A DNA stretch of 44,187 bases from Roseofilum casamattae BLCC-M143. GTDB taxonomy: Bacteria > Cyanobacteriota > Cyanobacteriia > Cyanobacteriales > Desertifilaceae. Each line of letters opens with the position of its first letter. Position 1 is the first letter of the stretch. Shown piece after piece: positions 42,391 to 44,187 of the stretch. The notes beneath the pieces are model-generated. The model worked only from the letters and a program-made list of their open reading frames with translations. It ran no database searches and was not told the origin of the DNA. The stretch is taken from positions 1-44,187 of the forward strand of contig NZ_JAQOSQ010000029.1 in the NCBI RefSeq assembly GCF_030068455.1. The letters run 5' to 3'. The position numbers and the translations under genes were made by a program.

Positions 42391-43848
42391 ATGGACGGAC
42401 AACGGATTAATGCGTATTTAGAAGTCATCGCTAAGCTGCTGCAATGCAATGCGGGAGAAGAGATGGAGGTGTTGCGCGCCCATCAGGAGCTGCTGGATGG
42501 GGGGTTCGTGCAAGTGGGAATGGCAGTCGCGGAGCAGATGCGGAATGAGGGACGGGAAGAGCAGGGGTTGTGGTTGGCGCAGTTTTTGCAGGAGTTGGTT
42601 AACGCGCAGGAGAGCGAGCGTCCCCCTCGGGAAGACTATCGCGAGTTTATTGGAGATTTGATTTACGCAGAAGCCACGAAGAACAGACAACAAGTACAAG
42701 AGTTGTTGCGCGCTAACGTCCATTTATTGGATGAGAACTTTGCCGCTATTTTGCAGATTTTGGCTGAGGCGTATATTGCCCAACATCCGGAAGTAGAAAC
42801 TGATATGGTGGCGCTAGTGGAGAATCTCTGCGCTCGAATTAGCCAGTTTCCCTTGGGAGTATTTCGTATTAATCTGGAGATTGCTATTGCTGGCTATTTG
42901 TGGGTATTGCAGCATCGGGAAAAGAACCCGGAGCTATGGGCGCAAACGCAAAATAATCTGGGGGCTGCTTACTGGGATTTAGGGAAGGTTGCCAATACCG
43001 CAGAGAATTTAGAGAAGGCGATCGCAGCCTACCAGGAAGCTTTACGGTTTTACACCCCACAAGAGTATCCCCAATACTACGCCGGGACGCAAAATAATCT
43101 GGGGACTGCTTACAGCGACTTAGGGAAGCTCGCCAATACCGCAGAGAATTTAGACAAGGCGATCGCAGCCTACCGGGAAGCTTTACGGTTTTACACCCCA
43201 CAAGAGTATCCCCAAGACTACGCCATGACGCAAAATAATCTGGGGAATGCTTACGGTGACTTAGGGAAGCTCGCCAATACCGCAGAGAATTTAGAGAAGG
43301 CGATCGCAGCCTACCGGGAAGCTTTACGGTTTTTCTCCCCACAAGAGTATCCCCAAGACTACGCCATGACGCAAAATAATCTGGGGAATGCTTACGGTGA
43401 CTTAGGGAAGCTCGCCAATACGGCAGAGAATTTAGAAAAGGCGATCGCAGCCTACCGGGAAGCTTTACGGTTTCGTACCCCACAAGAGTATCCCCAATAC
43501 TACGCCACGACGCAAAATAATCTGGGGAATGCTTACAGCGATTTAGGGAAGCTCGCCAATACCGCAGAGAATTTAGACAAAGCGATCGCAGCCTACCAGG
43601 AAGCCTTACGGTTTCGTACCCCACAAGAGTATCCCCAAGACTACGCCATGACGCAAAATAATCTGGGGACTGCTTACTGGGATTTAGGAAAGCTCGCCAA
43701 TACCGCAGAGAATTTAGAGAAGGCGATCGCAGCCTACCGGGAAGCCTTACGGTTTCACACCCCACAAGAGTATCCCCAACAGTCTAAGTACAGGACAAAA
43801 GTTGTATGGGCTGAAAGAGAGAGTCAGAAAAAGAGAGCGGGTCAATGA
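42391..43848 (+). CDS. TPR-repeat protein truncated by an IS element
   Basis: ATG 42391 has GGAGG 12 bases upstream. Residues 1-185 are helical (EVIAKLLQCNAGEEMEVLRAHQELL...). From about 187 there are five complete and one partial 47-residue units of the form QNNLGNAYGDLGKLANTAEN, LEKAIAAYREALRFxTPQEY, PQDYAMT (42949 onward, 141-base units). The DNA units are nearly identical, with variation at a few positions (AYxDLG and RFxTP). The sixth unit stops at PQEYPQ near 43779; the next residues QSKYRTKVVWAERESQKKRA are read from the end of an inserted IS4-type element. The original C-terminus, and any effector domain there, is lost from this position. Confidence 0.85.
   Translation: MDGQRINAYLEVIAKLLQCNAGEEMEVLRAHQELLDGGFVQVGMAVAEQMRNEGREEQGLWLAQFLQELVNAQESERPPREDYREFIGDLIYAEATKNRQQVQELLRANVHLLDENFAAILQILAEAYIAQHPEVETDMVALVENLCARISQFPLGVFRINLEIAIAGYLWVLQHREKNPELWAQTQNNLGAAYWDLGKVANTAENLEKAIAAYQEALRFYTPQEYPQYYAGTQNNLGTAYSDLGKLANTAENLDKAIAAYREALRFYTPQEYPQDYAMTQNNLGNAYGDLGKLANTAENLEKAIAAYREALRFFSPQEYPQDYAMTQNNLGNAYGDLGKLANTAENLEKAIAAYREALRFRTPQEYPQYYATTQNNLGNAYSDLGKLANTAENLDKAIAAYQEALRFRTPQEYPQDYAMTQNNLGTAYWDLGKLANTAENLEKAIAAYREALRFHTPQEYPQQSKYRTKVVWAERESQKKRAGQ
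42949..43779 (+). repeat. 141-bp tandem repeats encoding TPR units
   Basis: Five full copies start at 42949, 43090, 43231, 43372 and 43513, and a partial copy starts at 43654. Each encodes a 47-residue TPR-type unit. High identity between units points to recent amplification by slippage or recombination. Confidence 0.93.
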
Positions 43849-44187
43849 AAAAGCGGCGCAGGAGGTCGAAACCATAACGAAATAGGCTATGGGCACGGCG
43901 ACCATGAGCCAGAATGATACGAATTGGCTTTTGAGCATGTCGCCAGATTCCGGCTTTCATCGCCCAGACAAAGGCCAGAGCTAAAAGAGCCAGAAGCTTA
44001 GACAGACGCTCGTTATCAGTAAAATGAGTCGATTCTAGGCAAAATCCTCGAGTCTTGAGTGCCCCAAAGAGGGTTTCAATGCCCCAACGACGACCATAGT
44101 CGGCCAAAGCGGTATGGGGGTCATGGTCAGTGATGATAATCAGAAAATCATCATCGCTCTTTTGTTTCTTCTGTTTCGGGTCAAGGC
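43784..44187 (-). CDS. IS4-family transposase, C-terminal part (cut by window edge)
   Basis: The minus-strand frame is open to the window end. It reads DDDFLIIITDHDPHTALADY, then GRRWGIETLFGALKTRGFCL, ESTHFTDNERLSKLLALLAL and AFVWAMKAG. The Y-(2)-R-(3)-E-(6)-K signature of IS4-family DDE transposases is visible in YGRRWGIETLFGALK, and the Glu is the third catalytic acid. The stop lies at 43784, so the element's end is within a few bases to the left, inside the TPR gene. The other end is outside the window, so the target duplication cannot be checked. Confidence 0.9.
   Translation of the reverse strand, partial: LDPKQKKQKSDDDFLIIITDHDPHTALADYGRRWGIETLFGALKTRGFCLESTHFTDNERLSKLLALLALAFVWAMKAGIWRHAQKPIRIILAHGRRAHSLFRYGFDLLRRFFIDPLSFSDSLFQPIQLLSCT

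Noticed and set aside
42884-43765. 293-codon minus-strand open frame with repeats over the TPR gene
   Set aside because: It mirrors the 141-bp tandem repeats of the sense TPR gene; repeat periodicity (a multiple of three) keeps the antisense frame open. No start signal or family is recognisable.
44128-44145. GTGATGATAATCAGAAAA resembling a Zur/Fur box
   Set aside because: It lies inside the transposase coding sequence and only one half-site matches.

Overview
The window is cyanobacterial chromosome. The octamer GCGATCGC (HIP1) is scattered through coding and non-coding DNA, and the gene content is typical of the phylum: Ycf51, XisI, several Uma2-family proteins, DUF29, a PEP-CTERM protein, PAS/GAF histidine kinases and a giant Ser/Thr kinase-histidine kinase hybrid. 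Both window ends lie inside insertion sequences (IS5-type at the left, IS4-type at the right). No tRNA, rRNA or CRISPR array was seen.

Layout. 1-1000: broken mobile DNA (IS5 transposase end, orphan XisI, IS630-type fossil). 1053-13411: thrS, folE and hemB, each preceded by a near-palindromic TGATAAT-N-ATTATCA-like operator of the Zur/Fur class. They are interspersed with Uma2 genes, a peroxiredoxin-like protein, a MerR-TipAS-ClpN fusion regulator with its own 19-bp-spacer promoter, a degenerate metallophosphoesterase, a PEP-CTERM protein, DUF29, GNAT and a PuuE-type deacetylase. The Uma2/puuE stretch carries decayed duplicate pieces of itself. 13653-19630: a signalling block of three histidine-kinase genes, the third with a cyanobacteriochrome-like GAF domain. 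19634-25017: TPR membrane protein, small lipoprotein, a MITE-like element, a methyltransferase-sulfotransferase-coiled-coil fusion, and an ankyrin protein. 25073-27561: a RiPP-type cassette between two 79-bp direct repeats. 27724-41527: mostly core or housekeeping genes (Ycf51, Fe-ADH-like, methyltransferase, HstK-type kinase, GNAT, phasin-like, FKBP, LepB, FtsY). 41587-44187: Uma2 and a TPR gene interrupted by an IS4-family element.

The most interesting locus is the compact minus-strand cluster cupin, radical SAM/SPASM maturase, 72-residue peptide. The peptide has a 25-residue leader-like N-terminus followed by three full copies and one partial copy of the 14-mer CNGVVREFATQKLS. Every nucleotide difference between the repeats is a synonymous third-position change, so selection has kept the peptide sequence. 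I do not recognise this precursor family. The reading is a repeat-containing radical-SAM RiPP system with one Cys per repeat.

A second theme is zinc economy: ThrRS, FolE and a cysteine-less (zinc-independent type) HemB all sit behind Zur-like boxes. This resembles the zinc-deficiency gene set known in Anabaena, but here the genes are interspersed with unrelated ones.
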